Numbered from the stretch's first letter, positions 35,212-45,813 are shown. The stretch is 64,000 nt of DNA from Janthinobacterium sp. CG3 (GCF_000344615.1 NZ_KB467824.1:294445-358444), one strand, 5' to 3'. Made by a program: numbers and translations. The notes: generated by a model from the letters alone, not told the origin.

Positions 35212-36084
35212 ATGGCAAACTTTCCCCGTCGTAGAGCCAAGAACGGCGTGCCGTCGGCGCCGAAGGCTTCGCGCTTCAGCAAATTCGCGCGCCAGCCAGT
35301 GGGCGAGGCGGCCGGCAAGAAATCCCTGCGCCGGCGCGGGATTTACCTGCTGCCGAACGCGTTCACGACGGCGGCCCTGTTTTGCGGCTTCTACGCGATT
35401 GTCATGGCGATGAACCTGAAGTTCGAGCACGCCGCCTGGGCGATTTTCATTGCCATGATCCTCGACGGCCTGGACGGGCGTATCGCCCGCCTGACCAACA
35501 CCCAAAGCGAATTCGGCGCCCAGTACGACAGCCTGTCGGACATGGTGTCCTTCGGCGCCGCGCCGGCGCTGGTGATCTATGAATGGTCGCTGCGCGGCAT
35601 GGGCAAGATGGGCTGGCTGGCGGCCTTCGTCTATTGCGCCGGCGGCGCCCTGCGCCTGGCCCGTTTCAACACGAATATCGAAGTGGTCGACAAGCGCTTC
35701 TTCCAGGGGCTGCCCAGCCCGGCCGCGGCCGCCATGGTGGCCGGCTACATCCTGCTGATGGAAGACGTGCAAGTGTCCGGCGTGCAACTGGCCTGGGTGT
35801 CCTGGTGCATCGCCCTGTTCGCCGGCCTGACCATGGTCAGCAACGTGCCGTTCTACAGCTTCAAGGACGTCAACTTCCGCAAGTCGGTGCCCTTCATTGC
35901 GGTGTTTTTGATCGCGCTGGCCTTCGCGTTGGTGTCGATCGATCCGCCGAAAGTGCTGTTCCCCATATTTGTTGCGTACGGCCTGTCCGGTTACGCGGTC
36001 TATTTCTGGCGCATGGCAAAGGGCAAGCCCGTCAGCATCATCCAGACCGACAAGGAGTCCGTCGACCGCAGCGAGCGTCGCTAG
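35212..36084 (+). CDS. pssA: CDP-diacylglycerol-serine O-phosphatidyltransferase (phosphatidylserine synthase)
   Basis: 290 residues from the ATG at 35212; an ATG 15 bases earlier overlaps the ribosome site. The CDP-alcohol phosphotransferase signature D-x2-DG-x2-AR-x8-G-x3-D-x3-D begins at D85 (DGLDGRIARL) and ends in YDSLSDMVSFG. Seven or so hydrophobic helices follow, as in the type II (membrane) PssA of this group. The N-terminus is a 40-residue basic extension (FPRRRAKNG). It makes phosphatidylserine, the precursor of phosphatidylethanolamine. Followed 65 bp later by leuA. Confidence 0.94.
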   Translation: MANFPRRRAKNGVPSAPKASRFSKFARQPVGEAAGKKSLRRRGIYLLPNAFTTAALFCGFYAIVMAMNLKFEHAAWAIFIAMILDGLDGRIARLTNTQSEFGAQYDSLSDMVSFGAAPALVIYEWSLRGMGKMGWLAAFVYCAGGALRLARFNTNIEVVDKRFFQGLPSPAAAAMVAGYILLMEDVQVSGVQLAWVSWCIALFAGLTMVSNVPFYSFKDVNFRKSVPFIAVFLIALAFALVSIDPPKVLFPIFVAYGLSGYAVYFWRMAKGKPVSIIQTDKESVDRSERR

Positions 36085-36149
36085 GCTGGATTGCCGCGAA
36101 GGCGGCGCAGTCGGTGAGCTAATTTCTTTTCATGCCATCAGGAGCAGCC

Positions 36150-37694
36150 ATGAGCAATGCCAACCGACTCATCATTTTTGACACCACCTTGCGCGACGGC
36201 GAGCAATCGCCCGGCGCATCGATGACCAAAGAGGAGAAGCTGCGCATTGCCAAGCAATTGGAGCGGATGAAGGTCGACGTCATCGAGGCCGGCTTCGCCG
36301 CCGCCTCGCAGGGCGATTTCGAAGCGATCAAGGCGATCGCCACGGCGGTGCGCGAGTCGACTATCTGCTCCTTGTCGCGCGCCAACGACCGCGACATCTC
36401 GCGCGCGGCCGAGGCGCTGGCGCCGGCCGAGCGCAAACGCATCCACACCTTCATCGCCACCTCGCCGCTGCACATGGAAATGAAGCTGCGCATGCTGCCG
36501 GAGGAGGTGCTGCTGCAGGCGCGCCACGCGGTGCGCTACGCGCGCCAGTTCACCGACGACATCGAGTTCAGCCCGGAAGACGGCAGCCGCTCGGACGAGG
36601 ACTTCCTGTGCCGCGTGCTCGAGGGCGTCATCGCCGAGGGCGCCACCACCATCAATTTCCCCGACACCGTCGGCTACGCCGTGCCGGAAATCTTCGGCGA
36701 GACCATCCGCCGCCTGCGCGAGCGCATTCCCAACTCGGACAAGGCGGTCTGGTCGGTGCACTGCCACAACGACCTGGGGCTGGCCGTGGCCAACTCGCTG
36801 GCCGGCGTGATGATAGGCGGCGCGCGCCAGATCGAATGCACCATCAACGGCCTGGGCGAGCGCGCCGGCAACACCGCGCTGGAAGAGGTGGTGATGGCGC
36901 TGCGCACCCGCGCCGGCTATTACAATCTGGAAGTGGGCATCGACACCACGCAAATTGTCGCCGCCTCGAAGATGGTGTCGCAAATCACCGGTTTCGCGGT
37001 GCAGCCGAACAAGGCGGTGGTGGGCGCGAACGCCTTCGCGCACGCGTCCGGCATCCACCAGGACGGCATCCTGAAGTCGCGCGAGACCTATGAAATCATG
37101 CGCGCCGAAGACGTCGGCTGGTCGGCCAACAAAATCGTGCTGGGCAAGCTGTCGGGGCGCAACGCCTTCAAGCAACGCCTGCTGGAACTGGGCATCGCGC
37201 TCGAGTCCGAGGCCGAGATCAACGCCGCCTTCGTGCGCTTCAAGGAGCTGGCCGACCGCAAATCGGAAATCTTCGACGAAGACATCATGGCCCTGGTGAC
37301 CGACGAGCAACAGGCCCAGGACCGCGAGTTCTACCGCTTCGTGTCGCTGTCGCAGCGCTCGGAAACGGGTGAGACGCCGGCCGCCAGCGTGGTGTTCTCG
37401 ATGGACGGCAAGGAATACCACTGCGAAGGCAAGGGCGACGGCCCGGTCGACGCCACCGTCAACGCGATCGAAAGCGAAGTGGCCAGCGGCGCCGAACTGG
37501 TGCTGTTCTCCGTCAACGCCATCAGCACCGGCACGCAGTCGCAGGGCGAAGTGACGATGCGCCTGTCCAAGACCGGGCGCATCGTCAACGGCGTCGGCGC
37601 CGACCCGGACATCATCGTCGCCTCGGCCAAAGCCTACCTGTCTGCGCTCAACAAACTGCATTCGAAGATTGAAAAGGTCAATCCGCAGCTGTAG
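36150..37694 (+). CDS. leuA: 2-isopropylmalate synthase
   Basis: 514 residues from the ATG at 36150, with GGAG 5 bases upstream; the in-frame ATG 18 bases before lacks a site. Catalytic TIM barrel at residues 1-270: [20 protein letters not shown] carries the metal-binding Asp and Arg, and [19 protein letters not shown] plus [20 protein letters not shown] carry the His and Asn ligands. The subdomains lead to the C-terminal LeuA allosteric domain (about residues 390-510), which mediates leucine inhibition. It condenses acetyl-CoA with 2-ketoisovalerate supplied by the upstream ilv enzymes. Confidence 0.97.
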   Translation: MSNANRLIIFDTTLRDGEQSPGASMTKEEKLRIAKQLERMKVDVIEAGFAAASQGDFEAIKAIATAVRESTICSLSRANDRDISRAAEALAPAERKRIHTFIATSPLHMEMKLRMLPEEVLLQARHAVRYARQFTDDIEFSPEDGSRSDEDFLCRVLEGVIAEGATTINFPDTVGYAVPEIFGETIRRLRERIPNSDKAVWSVHCHNDLGLAVANSLAGVMIGGARQIECTINGLGERAGNTALEEVVMALRTRAGYYNLEVGIDTTQIVAASKMVSQITGFAVQPNKAVVGANAFAHASGIHQDGILKSRETYEIMRAEDVGWSANKIVLGKLSGRNAFKQRLLELGIALESEAEINAAFVRFKELADRKSEIFDEDIMALVTDEQQAQDREFYRFVSLSQRSETGETPAASVVFSMDGKEYHCEGKGDGPVDATVNAIESEVASGAELVLFSVNAISTGTQSQGEVTMRLSKTGRIVNGVGADPDIIVASAKAYLSALNKLHSKIEKVNPQL

Positions 37695-37705
37695 ATAGTA
37701 AAACC

Positions 37706-37759
37706 GGGGACAGACCACGTTTTCCGAGCAACTTCCCCCGGAAATCGTGGTCTGTCCCC
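37706..37759. terminator. 14-bp inverted repeat after leuA (terminator/REP-like)
   Basis: GGGGACAGACCACG (37706-37719) and CGTGGTCTGTCCCC (37746-37759) are perfect arms around a 26-base loop, flanked by AAAACC and CGCTTTTGG. It sits between convergent leuA and the lipoprotein gene, suited to stop both. The GGGGACAGACCACG arm is of the kind spread as REP-like repeats in betaproteobacteria. Confidence 0.65.
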
Positions 37760-37775
37760 TCGCTTTTGGTTGACG

Positions 37776-38276
37776 TCACCTGAAAAAACCGCGCCGCTCC
37801 TCCTTCAGCGGATCGGGCCCGTTCATCAGCGAATGCACCACGCCGTTGCCGTCGAAGTGCACGTGCATCATCGAATCCCACACGCCCGACTCCTTGTAGC
37901 GATACGACCATACCTCCAGCTTTTGCCACGACAGGTAGGAGGTTTCGGCCGGGCGTCCGATGATGCGCAGCACGTCTTGCTTGGTGGCGACGCCAACCTT
38001 GATGGCGGCGTATTTTTCCGCCGTCAGTACTTGCCCGTAGGACTTCAGCAAGCCGTCCGGGCCGATCCTCGCCATATACGTGTATTGGCCGAAGGGGCCG
38101 GTGGCGTACTCGAGCAAGGTGTCCTCGCCGGCCGGGTAGACGGCGGTGGGCCGGCCCTGTTTCGCCTCGACGGCGGCGCGCGGCTCGCCCGGCATGGGCG
38201 GCGGGCCGCCGAATCCGGCGCAGGCGCCCAGGCAGATTGCCAGCCCAAGCGTTGCCAACTTCATTACTTTATTCAT
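37776..38276 (-). CDS. BamE/SmpA-like outer-membrane lipoprotein, hypothetical
   Basis: 166 residues. A lipoprotein signal peptide ends in a lipobox LGAC with Cys at residue 19, so the mature protein is lipid-anchored. Two repeats of a short motif are seen: VEAKQGRPTAVYPAGEDTLL and VLRIIGRPAETSYLSWQKLE, each a small alpha-beta unit like the SmpA/OmlA (BamE) fold, which places a G-x-P turn after a helix. Each is followed by a W/Y-rich strand (VWSYRY). It stands alone and is convergent with leuA. Role likely in the envelope; exact function unknown. Confidence 0.75.
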   Translation of the reverse strand: MNKVMKLATLGLAICLGACAGFGGPPPMPGEPRAAVEAKQGRPTAVYPAGEDTLLEYATGPFGQYTYMARIGPDGLLKSYGQVLTAEKYAAIKVGVATKQDVLRIIGRPAETSYLSWQKLEVWSYRYKESGVWDSMMHVHFDGNGVVHSLMNGPDPLKEERRGFFR

Positions 38277-38454
38277 CGGATCATCCTTAAAAGCCGCACA
38301 TGCCTATTCTGCACCAAGAAAAGGCAACACGATTGGATACACGGGCGGGTTTTTCCGATATACTTGCGCGTCTGGTCTTTTGGCCGGAATTTTTTAATCG
38401 TAGTTCACGGTGCTTTGGGTTCAGACTCGCTGCACCGCATGTGAAAGGTTTATC

Positions 38455-38724
38455 ATGACTGTAGAAAACATCAACAAAACCGCCATCATCGCGGACAACG
38501 CACGTGGTCAGAACGACACTGGCTCCCCGGAAGTGCAAGTTGCGCTGCTGACAGCTCGTATCAACGAACTGAACGGCCACTTCAAGGCACACTCGAAGGA
38601 TCACCACTCCCGTCGCGGTCTGATCATGATGGTTAACCGTCGTAAGAGCCTGCTGTCGTACCTGAAGGCGAAAGACGCTACCCGTTATCGCGAACTGATC
38701 GCTAAACTCGGCCTGCGCAAGTAA
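38455..38724 (+). CDS. rpsO: 30S ribosomal protein S15
   Basis: 89 residues, the canonical S15 length. Key blocks: [20 protein letters not shown] (rRNA-binding helix start), [20 protein letters not shown] with the conserved HSRRGL, and [14 protein letters not shown]. It binds the 16S central domain early in 30S assembly. As in most proteobacteria it precedes pnp; a terminator lies between the two. Confidence 0.97.
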   Translation: MTVENINKTAIIADNARGQNDTGSPEVQVALLTARINELNGHFKAHSKDHHSRRGLIMMVNRRKSLLSYLKAKDATRYRELIAKLGLRK

Positions 38725-38749
38725 TTTTTGCCGCACACGGTTTATACAG

Positions 38750-38785
38750 AAATGCCTGCGCCAGTTCGCTGACGCGGGCATTTTT
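38750..38785 (+). terminator. Rho-independent terminator after rpsO
   Basis: AAATGCCTGCGCCAG pairs with CTGACGCGGGCATTT (two mismatches) around a TTCG loop, followed by five T. It separates rpsO from pnp, as in many bacteria, where readthrough joins the two. Confidence 0.8.
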
Positions 38786-38894
38786 GTCATTTGAAATTGC
38801 TTTTTTGATTCTTTTTTGCAAGAGATATGCTGGCGCGGCAATACGCCGCCGGCCCGGCCGGCAAGACGGATTGGCCATCCCCGATCAGCAGTAA

Positions 38895-38924
38895 AGGCGG
38901 CGCCTCACGCGTGGGGCGCCGCCT
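38895..38924 (+). promoter_or_regulatory. Leader hairpin of pnp
   Basis: AGGCGGCGCC (38895-38904) and GGCGCCGCCT (38915-38924) pair perfectly around TCACGCGTGG, 58 bp before the pnp start. In E. coli, RNase III cuts a pnp leader hairpin and PNPase then represses its own mRNA; this hairpin is placed for the same control, which is inference here. Confidence 0.55.
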
Positions 38925-38981
38925 GTGGTGAGGTGAACGACAGCTCCTGAAAATCTGTCGGCAATTAGAAAGGGATTACCC

Positions 38982-41102
38982 ATGTTTAATAAAGTTACGA
39001 AAACCTTCCAGTACGGTCAACACCAAGTAACGCTGGAAACCGGCGAAATCGCGCGCCAGGCTTCCGGCGCAGTGCTGGTATCGATCGAAGATACCGTCGT
39101 TCTGGCAACCGTCGTCGCGCGCAAAGACGCCAAGCCAGGCCAGGACTTCTTCCCGTTGACCGTGGACTATGTTGAAAAAACCTACGCTGCCGGTAAAATC
39201 CCGGGCGGTTTTTTCAAACGCGAAGGTCGTCCTTCCGAAAAAGAAACACTGACATCCCGCCTGATCGACCGTCCAATCCGCCCTCTGTTCCCGGAAGGCT
39301 ACCTGAATGAAGTGCAAATCATCATTCACGTGTTGTCGGTCAACCCAGAAATCGATCCCGACATCGCCGCGATGATCGGCGCTTCGGCCGCCCTGTGCGT
39401 CTCCGGCGTGCCGTTCAGCGGCCCGATCGGCGCCGCCCGCGTCGGTTACGCCAACGGCCAGTACATCCTGAACCCGACCACCACGCAGCTGAAAACCTCG
39501 GAAATGGACCTGGTTGTCGCCGGTACCGAAACCGCCGTGCTGATGGTCGAATCGGAAGCCAAGCAACTGTCCGAAGAAATCATGCTGGGCGCGGTCGTCT
39601 TCGGCCACGACCAGATGAAAGCAGTCATCGACGCGATCCACGAACTGGTGCGCGACGGCGGCAAGCCGGAAGTGGAATGGGCGCCTGCGCCGAAAAACGA
39701 AGCGCTGATCGCCCGCGTTGAGCATTTCGGCGGCGCCAAAGTGCGCGATGCCTACCAGACCAAAGACAAGCAGGAGCGTACCGCCAAGCTGAAGTCGGCC
39801 ACCGCCGCCGTGCTGGCCGACCTGAACGCCGAGTCCGCCGCCGCCGGCAACGGTTCGGTCGATTCGGCCGAAGTCAACAACATCCTGTTCGACATGGAAG
39901 CGAAGATCGTCCGTTCGCAGATCCTCGACGGCGAGCCACGTATCGATGGCCGCGACACCCGCACCGTGCGCCCGATCTCGATCCGCACCAGCGTGCTGCC
40001 ACGCACCCACGGTTCGGCCCTGTTCACCCGCGGCGAAACCCAGGCTTTGGTTGTTGCCACCCTGGGCACCGCGCGCGACAGCCAGAAGATCGACGCGCTG
40101 ATGGGCGAGTTCACCGACAGCTTCATGCTGCATTACAACATGCCTCCGTTCGCCACCGGCGAAACCGGCCGTGTCGGTACGCCTAAACGCCGCGAAATCG
40201 GCCACGGCCGCCTGGCCAAGCGCGCGCTGCTGGCTGCGCTGCCCGCACCGGAAGATTTCAGCTACTCGGTACGCCTGGTATCCGAAATCACTGAGTCGAA
40301 CGGTTCCTCGTCGATGGCTTCGGTCTGCGGCGGTTGCCTGGCGCTGATGGACGCCGGCGTGCCGATGAAATCGCACGTGGCCGGTATCGCCATGGGCCTG
40401 ATCAAAGAAGGCGGCAAGTTCGCCGTTCTGTCCGACATCCTGGGCGACGAAGACCACCTCGGCGACATGGACTTCAAAGTGGCCGGTACCGCAGTCGGTA
40501 TCACCGCTTTGCAGATGGACATCAAGATCATGGGCATCACCAAGGAAATTATGCAAGTGGCACTGGCGCAAGCCAAAGAGGGCCGCGACCATATCCTGGG
40601 CGAAATGCAAAAAGCCATGCCGCACGTCAAAACCGAATTGTCCGATTTCGCGCCGCGTCTGATCACCATCAAGATCAACCCGGAAAAAATCCGTGACGTC
40701 ATCGGCAAGGGCGGCGCCGTCATCCGCGCGCTGACCGAAGAGACCGGCACCCAGATCGACATCAGCGACGAAGGCGTGGTCACCATCGCTTCCGTCGACG
40801 CCGCCGCCGGCCAGGAAGCCAAGCGTCGCATCGAGGAATTGACAGCTTCGGTTGAAGTGGGCAAGACCTACGAAGGCACCGTGCTGAAATTGCTGGACTT
40901 CGGCGCCATCGTCCAAGTCATGCCAGGCAAAGACGGCTTGCTGCACATCAGCCAGATCGCCAACGAGCGCGTCAACGCCGTTGCCGACTACCTGAAAGAA
41001 GGCCAGGTCGTGCGCGTCAAAGTGCTGGAAACCGACGACCGCGGTCGTTTGAAGTTGTCGATGAAAGCCGCCGAAGGCAACGAAGCGGCAGCCGCACAGT
41101 AA
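38982..41102 (+). CDS. pnp: Polynucleotide phosphorylase
   Basis: 706 residues. Two RNase PH domains (about 10-230 and 310-540) flank an all-alpha linker; the second has the catalytic region [16 protein letters not shown], then [13 protein letters not shown], and [20 protein letters not shown] with its metal-binding Asp residues. The KH domain ([20 protein letters not shown]) begins near residue 565, and the S1 domain ([20 protein letters not shown]) near 627. It degrades RNA from the 3' end with phosphate and adds tails in reverse. A strong terminator follows. Confidence 0.97.
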   Translation: MFNKVTKTFQYGQHQVTLETGEIARQASGAVLVSIEDTVVLATVVARKDAKPGQDFFPLTVDYVEKTYAAGKIPGGFFKREGRPSEKETLTSRLIDRPIRPLFPEGYLNEVQIIIHVLSVNPEIDPDIAAMIGASAALCVSGVPFSGPIGAARVGYANGQYILNPTTTQLKTSEMDLVVAGTETAVLMVESEAKQLSEEIMLGAVVFGHDQMKAVIDAIHELVRDGGKPEVEWAPAPKNEALIARVEHFGGAKVRDAYQTKDKQERTAKLKSATAAVLADLNAESAAAGNGSVDSAEVNNILFDMEAKIVRSQILDGEPRIDGRDTRTVRPISIRTSVLPRTHGSALFTRGETQALVVATLGTARDSQKIDALMGEFTDSFMLHYNMPPFATGETGRVGTPKRREIGHGRLAKRALLAALPAPEDFSYSVRLVSEITESNGSSSMASVCGGCLALMDAGVPMKSHVAGIAMGLIKEGGKFAVLSDILGDEDHLGDMDFKVAGTAVGITALQMDIKIMGITKEIMQVALAQAKEGRDHILGEMQKAMPHVKTELSDFAPRLITIKINPEKIRDVIGKGGAVIRALTEETGTQIDISDEGVVTIASVDAAAGQEAKRRIEELTASVEVGKTYEGTVLKLLDFGAIVQVMPGKDGLLHISQIANERVNAVADYLKEGQVVRVKVLETDDRGRLKLSMKAAEGNEAAAAQ

Positions 41103-41123
41103 TTCCCTTAGCCTCGGCTAAAT

Positions 41124-41161
41124 AAAAAAGCCGCCGGTGCGCAAGCCCGGCGGTTTTTTTT
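41124..41161 (+). terminator. Rho-independent terminator after pnp
   Basis: CCGCCGG (41131-41137) and CCGGCGG (41147-41153) pair perfectly, preceded by AAAAAAG and followed by eight T. It lies 29 bp after the pnp stop. Confidence 0.9.
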
Positions 41162-41456
41162 CGCCGCGGCGGCGATCGCGCCGCCTTGCCCCGCGTGGCA
41201 TCACGCCGGCATCGGCCTTGGGGCGCCGCAAAACGGTGCCGTCGGCCGACCACGCCGGATGCGACGCCAAGAAATTGGCAGGAAACTGCCGGTTAAAAAA
41301 AGCGCGAACCGAGAGCGTTTCTGGTGCGATACGCGCCGCGCGCCCGTTCCCTATCCGCTGCGCTTCAATTTGCCAGTCCGCGGTCTTCCCGCTGGCTTAC
41401 TACCCATGACATATTGCCGTATGGTAAAATTTGTGTTTCATTTGGGGAATATCGCC
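41162..41456. promoter_or_regulatory. Upstream region of the chemoreceptor gene
   Basis: About 295 bp without a gene. A TGGTAAAAT extended -10-like element at about 41422-41430 precedes the start codon by 27 bp. A small GGCAG-GAAA-CTGCC hairpin lies near 41277-41290. I do not see a convincing flagellar sigma-28 promoter. Confidence 0.4.
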
Positions 41457-43424
41457 ATGTTTTCATCGCTTCGCAGGCGCCTTATTGCCATTTCCGTATC
41501 GATCATCGTGCTGGCCATGCTGGCGGTGGTCGTCGCCAACTTCCTGACCACCCGCTCGCGCACGCTGGAGTCGCTCAACAGCCAGATGTTGCAACTGTCG
41601 CAGAGCCATTCCGCGGCGATCGCCGACTGGATGCGTTCGAAGCAGGCGGTGGTGGCGTCGATCAAGCAGTCGGCCGAGTTGCCCGAGCCGCTGGCCAGCC
41701 TGAAGGCGGCCGAGCAGGCCGGTAGCTTCGACATGGCCTATATCGGCTACGCCGACAAGCACGCCGTCTTTTCGCAGGAGCGCAAGCGCGCCGCCGACTA
41801 CGACCCCACGGCCCGTCCGTGGTACGCCAAGGCCAGCCAGGTCGGCGGCCCGATCATCACCGCGCCCTACATCGGCGCCAGCAGCGGCAAGATGCTGGTG
41901 ACGTTCGCCGAGCCGATCGGCCCCAAAGGCAGTCCGACCGCCGTGGCGGCCGCCGACGTCATGGTCGACGTGGTGGTGCGCAACGTCGCCTCGATCAAGC
42001 CAACTCCCAGCAGCTTTGCCTTCCTGCTTGACGGCAGCGGCAAGATCATCGCCCATCCCGACCAGAGCCTGACCCTGAAGCCGGTGACGCAACTCGACGC
42101 CGGTTTGACGCAGCAAGTGCTGGAAGAGATCGAGCGCTCCAAGCAAAGCGGGGCGATCCGCCTGAACGGCCGCGACGGCATGCTGCACGTGACCAAGGTC
42201 GAGGGTAGCGACTGGCTGCTGGCCACCGTGCTGGACCGCGCAGAGGCGACCGAGGCGCTGAGCGCGATGCTGGCCAGCTCGGCGGTGACGGCGGCGCTGG
42301 TGATCGCGCTGGCGGCCTTCACGCTGACGCTGTTGGTGGCGCGCGCGCTGCGCCGCCTCAGCGTGGTGCGCGACGCCATGGCCGACATCGCCACCGGCGA
42401 CGGCGACCTGACGCGCCGCCTTGACGCCGACGGCGGCGACGAGTTGGCGCAGATCGCCAGCGCCTTCAACCTGTTCGTCGACAAGATCGCCTCGGTGCTG
42501 GTGGAAATCCGCCAGATCAGCGGTTCGGTGCGGATCGCCTCGAGCGAAATCGCCGCCGGCAACGCCGACCTGTCGGCGCGCACCGAAGCGCAGGCCGGCT
42601 CGCTGGAAGAGACCGCCAGCTCGATGGAAGAGTTGACCTCGACCGTCAAGCAAAACGCCGACAACGCGCGCATTGCCAACCAACTGGCGGTATCGGCCTC
42701 GGCCGTCGCGGTCAAGGGCGGCGACGTCGTCGGCCAAGTGGTCGGCACCATGGCGTCGATCAAGGAAAGCTCGCGCAAGATCGTCGACATTATCGGCGTC
42801 ATCGACAGCATCGCCTTCCAGACCAACATCCTGGCGCTGAACGCGGCGGTGGAAGCGGCCCGGGCCGGCGAGCAGGGCCGCGGCTTCGCCGTGGTCGCCT
42901 CCGAAGTGCGCAACCTGGCGCAGCGCTCGGCCGGCGCCGCCAGGGAAATCAAGGAATTGATCGGCGATTCGGTCGACAAAGTCGACGCCGGCGGCAAGCT
43001 GGTCGACGAGGCCGGCCAAACCATGGACTTGATCGTCGACTCGGTCAAGCAGGTCGCCACCATCATGGGCGAGATCACCGTCGCCAGCCAGGAGCAGAGC
43101 GCCGGCATCGAGGAAGTCAACACCGCCATCACCCACATGGACGAAATGACGCAGCAGAACGCCGCGCTGGTGGAGCAGGCCGCCGCGGCCGCCGAGAGCC
43201 TGCAGGAGCAGGCCGTGACGCTGGCGCAGATGGTCGGCGTGTTCCGCCTGGGCGAGGACGCCCCGGCGGCGCCGGCGGCGCGCCAGCACGCTGCCGTCGC
43301 CGTCCGCCCGTTGGCACCGCGCAGCGCGCCGGCGCGCCCGGCCGCACCGGCCAGAGCGGCCGCGGCGCCGAAGAAGATCGCCAGCCCCGCTCAAGGCGGC
43401 AACGACGATTGGGAAGAGTTTTAA
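41457..43424 (+). CDS. Methyl-accepting chemotaxis protein with dCache sensor
   Basis: 655 residues from the ATG at 41457; the frame is open further upstream but without support. TM1 spans about residues 8-28 and TM2 about 277-300. Between them lies a dCache-type periplasmic sensor with [20 protein letters not shown] (a dCache hallmark) and [25 protein letters not shown] domain follows, then the signalling tip [20 protein letters not shown] and [21 protein letters not shown]. The C-terminus ends in DDWEEF after an Ala/Pro linker, resembling the NWETF-type pentapeptide that recruits CheR/CheB. Ligand unknown; dCache receptors often sense amino or organic acids. Confidence 0.95.
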   Translation: MFSSLRRRLIAISVSIIVLAMLAVVVANFLTTRSRTLESLNSQMLQLSQSHSAAIADWMRSKQAVVASIKQSAELPEPLASLKAAEQAGSFDMAYIGYADKHAVFSQERKRAADYDPTARPWYAKASQVGGPIITAPYIGASSGKMLVTFAEPIGPKGSPTAVAAADVMVDVVVRNVASIKPTPSSFAFLLDGSGKIIAHPDQSLTLKPVTQLDAGLTQQVLEEIERSKQSGAIRLNGRDGMLHVTKVEGSDWLLATVLDRAEATEALSAMLASSAVTAALVIALAAFTLTLLVARALRRLSVVRDAMADIATGDGDLTRRLDADGGDELAQIASAFNLFVDKIASVLVEIRQISGSVRIASSEIAAGNADLSARTEAQAGSLEETASSMEELTSTVKQNADNARIANQLAVSASAVAVKGGDVVGQVVGTMASIKESSRKIVDIIGVIDSIAFQTNILALNAAVEAARAGEQGRGFAVVASEVRNLAQRSAGAAREIKELIGDSVDKVDAGGKLVDEAGQTMDLIVDSVKQVATIMGEITVASQEQSAGIEEVNTAITHMDEMTQQNAALVEQAAAAAESLQEQAVTLAQMVGVFRLGEDAPAAPAARQHAAVAVRPLAPRSAPARPAAPARAAAAPKKIASPAQGGNDDWEEF

Positions 43425-43461
43425 GGTCTACCCCTTGGATTGGTCATAGCCAGCCATCGAC

Positions 43462-43491
43462 ACCGCCAGCGCGCAAGCCTGGCGGTTTTTT
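43462..43491 (+). terminator. Rho-independent terminator after the chemoreceptor gene
   Basis: ACCGCCAG (43462-43469) and CTGGCGGT (43479-43486) pair perfectly around CGCGCAAGC and run into six T. Confidence 0.88.
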
Positions 43492-43610
43492 GTTGGCGCG
43501 GAGGGCGCGCCAACGTGCTCAAGTGAGCTGAACCAAACTTGACTAAATTGCTATACTTGTGGCGAATTGCCGGCGCTCGTTGCCAACCTCCACATCACAC
43601 AAGGACGCTC

Positions 43611-44324
43611 TTGTCATCTATGCCATTACATATTGGAATCGTCGGCTGTTCGGCCGAGGGCGCGTCGCTCTGCTATCGCACCATCTGCGCGGAAGCGGCT
43701 ACCCTGCTAGGCAAGCACGCGCATCCGGAAATTTCGATGCACACCCCTTCGTTGGCCGAGTACGTCCAATGCCTGGATCGTGGCGACCTGGCGGGCGTTG
43801 GCGAGTTGATGCTCACCTCGGCGCGTAAGCTGGCCAGCATTGGCGCCGACTTCTTGATTTGCCCGGACAACACGATCCACCGGGCGTTCTCGTACGTTCA
43901 GGCCAAATCCCCGCTGCCCTGGCTCCACATCGCCGAGGTAGTCGCCGCCGAGGCGGCAAGGCGCGGCTACCGGCGCGTGGGACTCACGGGCACCCGTTGG
44001 CTTGTCGACAGCGAGGTCTATCCCCAGAAACTGCTTGCGCGGGGTATCCAGTGTGTCCGGCCCGGTCCGCGCGAACGCGATGACATCAACCGTATTATCA
44101 TGGATGAGCTTGTTGGCGGTGTGGCGACGCCTGACGGCCTTGCTTACTTTCAATCGCTCATTCACAATTTCGGGGAGCAGGGCTGCGAGGCGGTCATACT
44201 CGGCTGCACTGAGATACCGCTGATCGTGAACGACGCCAATTCGCCGCTGCCAACGCTGGACTCAACGCGCCTGCTTGCGCGCGCAGCGCTTGAGCGAGCG
44301 ATTAACGCGGTAGCGTTACCGTGA
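43611..44324 (+). CDS. Aspartate/glutamate racemase family protein
   Basis: 237 residues if started at the TTG at 43611, which has AAGGA (43601-43605) at ideal spacing; an ATG three codons on (43620) is 14 bases from that site and would give 234 residues. The fold is the Asp/Glu racemase type: HIGIVGCSAEGASLCYRTIC at the start, the first active-site Cys in FLICPDNTIHRAF, and the second in AVILGCTEIPLIVND. It likely interconverts L- and D-aspartate or a related acid. It stands alone between the chemoreceptor and GDPD genes. Confidence 0.87.
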   Translation: MSSMPLHIGIVGCSAEGASLCYRTICAEAATLLGKHAHPEISMHTPSLAEYVQCLDRGDLAGVGELMLTSARKLASIGADFLICPDNTIHRAFSYVQAKSPLPWLHIAEVVAAEAARRGYRRVGLTGTRWLVDSEVYPQKLLARGIQCVRPGPRERDDINRIIMDELVGGVATPDGLAYFQSLIHNFGEQGCEAVILGCTEIPLIVNDANSPLPTLDSTRLLARAALERAINAVALP

Positions 44325-44445
44325 ATACCAAGCAGGGCAGTAACGCTTCCGAAGCACTCCTACAGTCAGGCGCGCCGATCATCCGATGCCGGCGCCGCAC
44401 GGAACGTCATATGACCGCGCCGCCCGGCATCCATCGGACCGGCAA

Positions 44446-45813
44446 TCAGCGTCCGGTTTCCTTCAGGTAGGCGGCGCGCGCGGCGACGCCGCTGCCGGCG
44501 AAGTCGCTGAACACACCGTCAATGCCGGCGCGGAAGAACGTCAGGTATTCGGCGCCCGGATCACCCTTGTAAAAACCGGCCAGATATTTCTGTTCGTTGC
44601 GGAAGGTGAAGGTGTGCACCAGCAGCCCGGCCTTGTGGGCGTCGGCGATCAGGCTGGTCGGCACGACGCTGTTCACCTCGGCCAGCGAGCCGGTGTAGGA
44701 CGTGCCGTCGGCGTTGCTGGCCTTGAACGGCGCGATCGTCAGCTTTACCACTTGCGGTTTCCACGGGCCGATGCCGTCCGCGTAGGTCTTGATTTCAGCC
44801 AGTCCGGCCGGCGTCAACATCGTGCCGAAATAGCGGCCGTCGCCGGCCAGGGTCCAGCTGTAGGGGCGCGCGCTGACGAAGTTGTAGGCGTCGTCGGTCT
44901 TGTAGACCATCTCGCCCGTCTTGTAGTTGACGTCGTTGCCGTCGACCAGTTGCACCAGTTTGGCGGCGAGGCCGGCCGCGCGCATGTATTTCAAGCTGGC
45001 CGGGTCGAAGCTTTGCACGAAGACCGGGGCGCTTTTGCTGTTCAGATTGTTGTCTTTGATGATCTTGATGATGGCGTCTTCAAAGGGGTGGCTGCCGCTG
45101 CCGCAGCCGTTGGCGATGGCCTGGGCGTTGTTCCAGTACGGATTTTTGGCCTCCGGGTAGACCGAGATGTTGCGTCCGGTCGCCGCGCTCTTGGCTTTGG
45201 CGATGTCGAGCACTTGCTGCATCGTCAACAACGGATGCTTGCCGTTGAGCGCAGTCGGGCGTTCATTGCGGGCGTCGTAGGTGGTGCCGTGTATCCACTG
45301 CTGCAATTCGGCGGCGGTGAAGTCGCTGATCGACCAGTCGCCGGTGTGGTCCTCGCCGTCGACCACCAGCGATTTCAGGACCGAAGCCGGGTCGGCCGGG
45401 TTGCCGCGGTCGCTCAGGTATTGCGCCGGCCCGCCGTAGGTGGCGAGCGAATAGCCGACGTTGACCAGCACGCCCGGCACGGTGCGTTTGCGCGCGGCGA
45501 CGGTGGGGTTGCTCAGGGCGACGGTGGCGATGTCGGTGTTGTCGCTCAGCCAGGGATTGTGGCGCGCCACCAGCACGCAGTCTTTCGACAGGTGCACATC
45601 CAGTTCCAAGGAATCGGCGCCGGCGTCGGCCGCGCCCTCGTAGGAAGGGCGGGTTTGTTCCGGATACAGCCCCGGCAGACCGCGATGTCCGATCACCAGC
45701 GGCGCCTTGCCGTCCAGGGTTGGCAGCGGCGTTTCGACGGCGTTGTCGCCGCAGGCGGTCAGGCCGATGCTTGCGGCAATGATGAGGGCGATGTCGATTT
45801 TTCGAGCGGTCAT
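44446..45813 (-). CDS. Glycerophosphodiester phosphodiesterase family lipoprotein
   Basis: 455 residues. Signal peptide with lipobox LTAC (Cys at residue 21) predicts a lipoprotein. The GDPD barrel begins with VIGHRGLPGLYPEQTRPSYE, where HRG and the Glu are catalytic/metal residues, followed by GADSLELDVHLSKDCVLVARHNP (ExD metal pair and the second catalytic His). ISVYPEAKNPYWNN supplies the later Glu. It hydrolyses glycerophosphodiesters to glycerol-3-phosphate and an alcohol, for phosphate or carbon scavenging. The length is greater than cytosolic UgpQ and close to periplasmic GlpQ-type enzymes. Confidence 0.92.
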   Translation of the reverse strand: MTARKIDIALIIAASIGLTACGDNAVETPLPTLDGKAPLVIGHRGLPGLYPEQTRPSYEGAADAGADSLELDVHLSKDCVLVARHNPWLSDNTDIATVALSNPTVAARKRTVPGVLVNVGYSLATYGGPAQYLSDRGNPADPASVLKSLVVDGEDHTGDWSISDFTAAELQQWIHGTTYDARNERPTALNGKHPLLTMQQVLDIAKAKSAATGRNISVYPEAKNPYWNNAQAIANGCGSGSHPFEDAIIKIIKDNNLNSKSAPVFVQSFDPASLKYMRAAGLAAKLVQLVDGNDVNYKTGEMVYKTDDAYNFVSARPYSWTLAGDGRYFGTMLTPAGLAEIKTYADGIGPWKPQVVKLTIAPFKASNADGTSYTGSLAEVNSVVPTSLIADAHKAGLLVHTFTFRNEQKYLAGFYKGDPGAEYLTFFRAGIDGVFSDFAGSGVAARAAYLKETGR

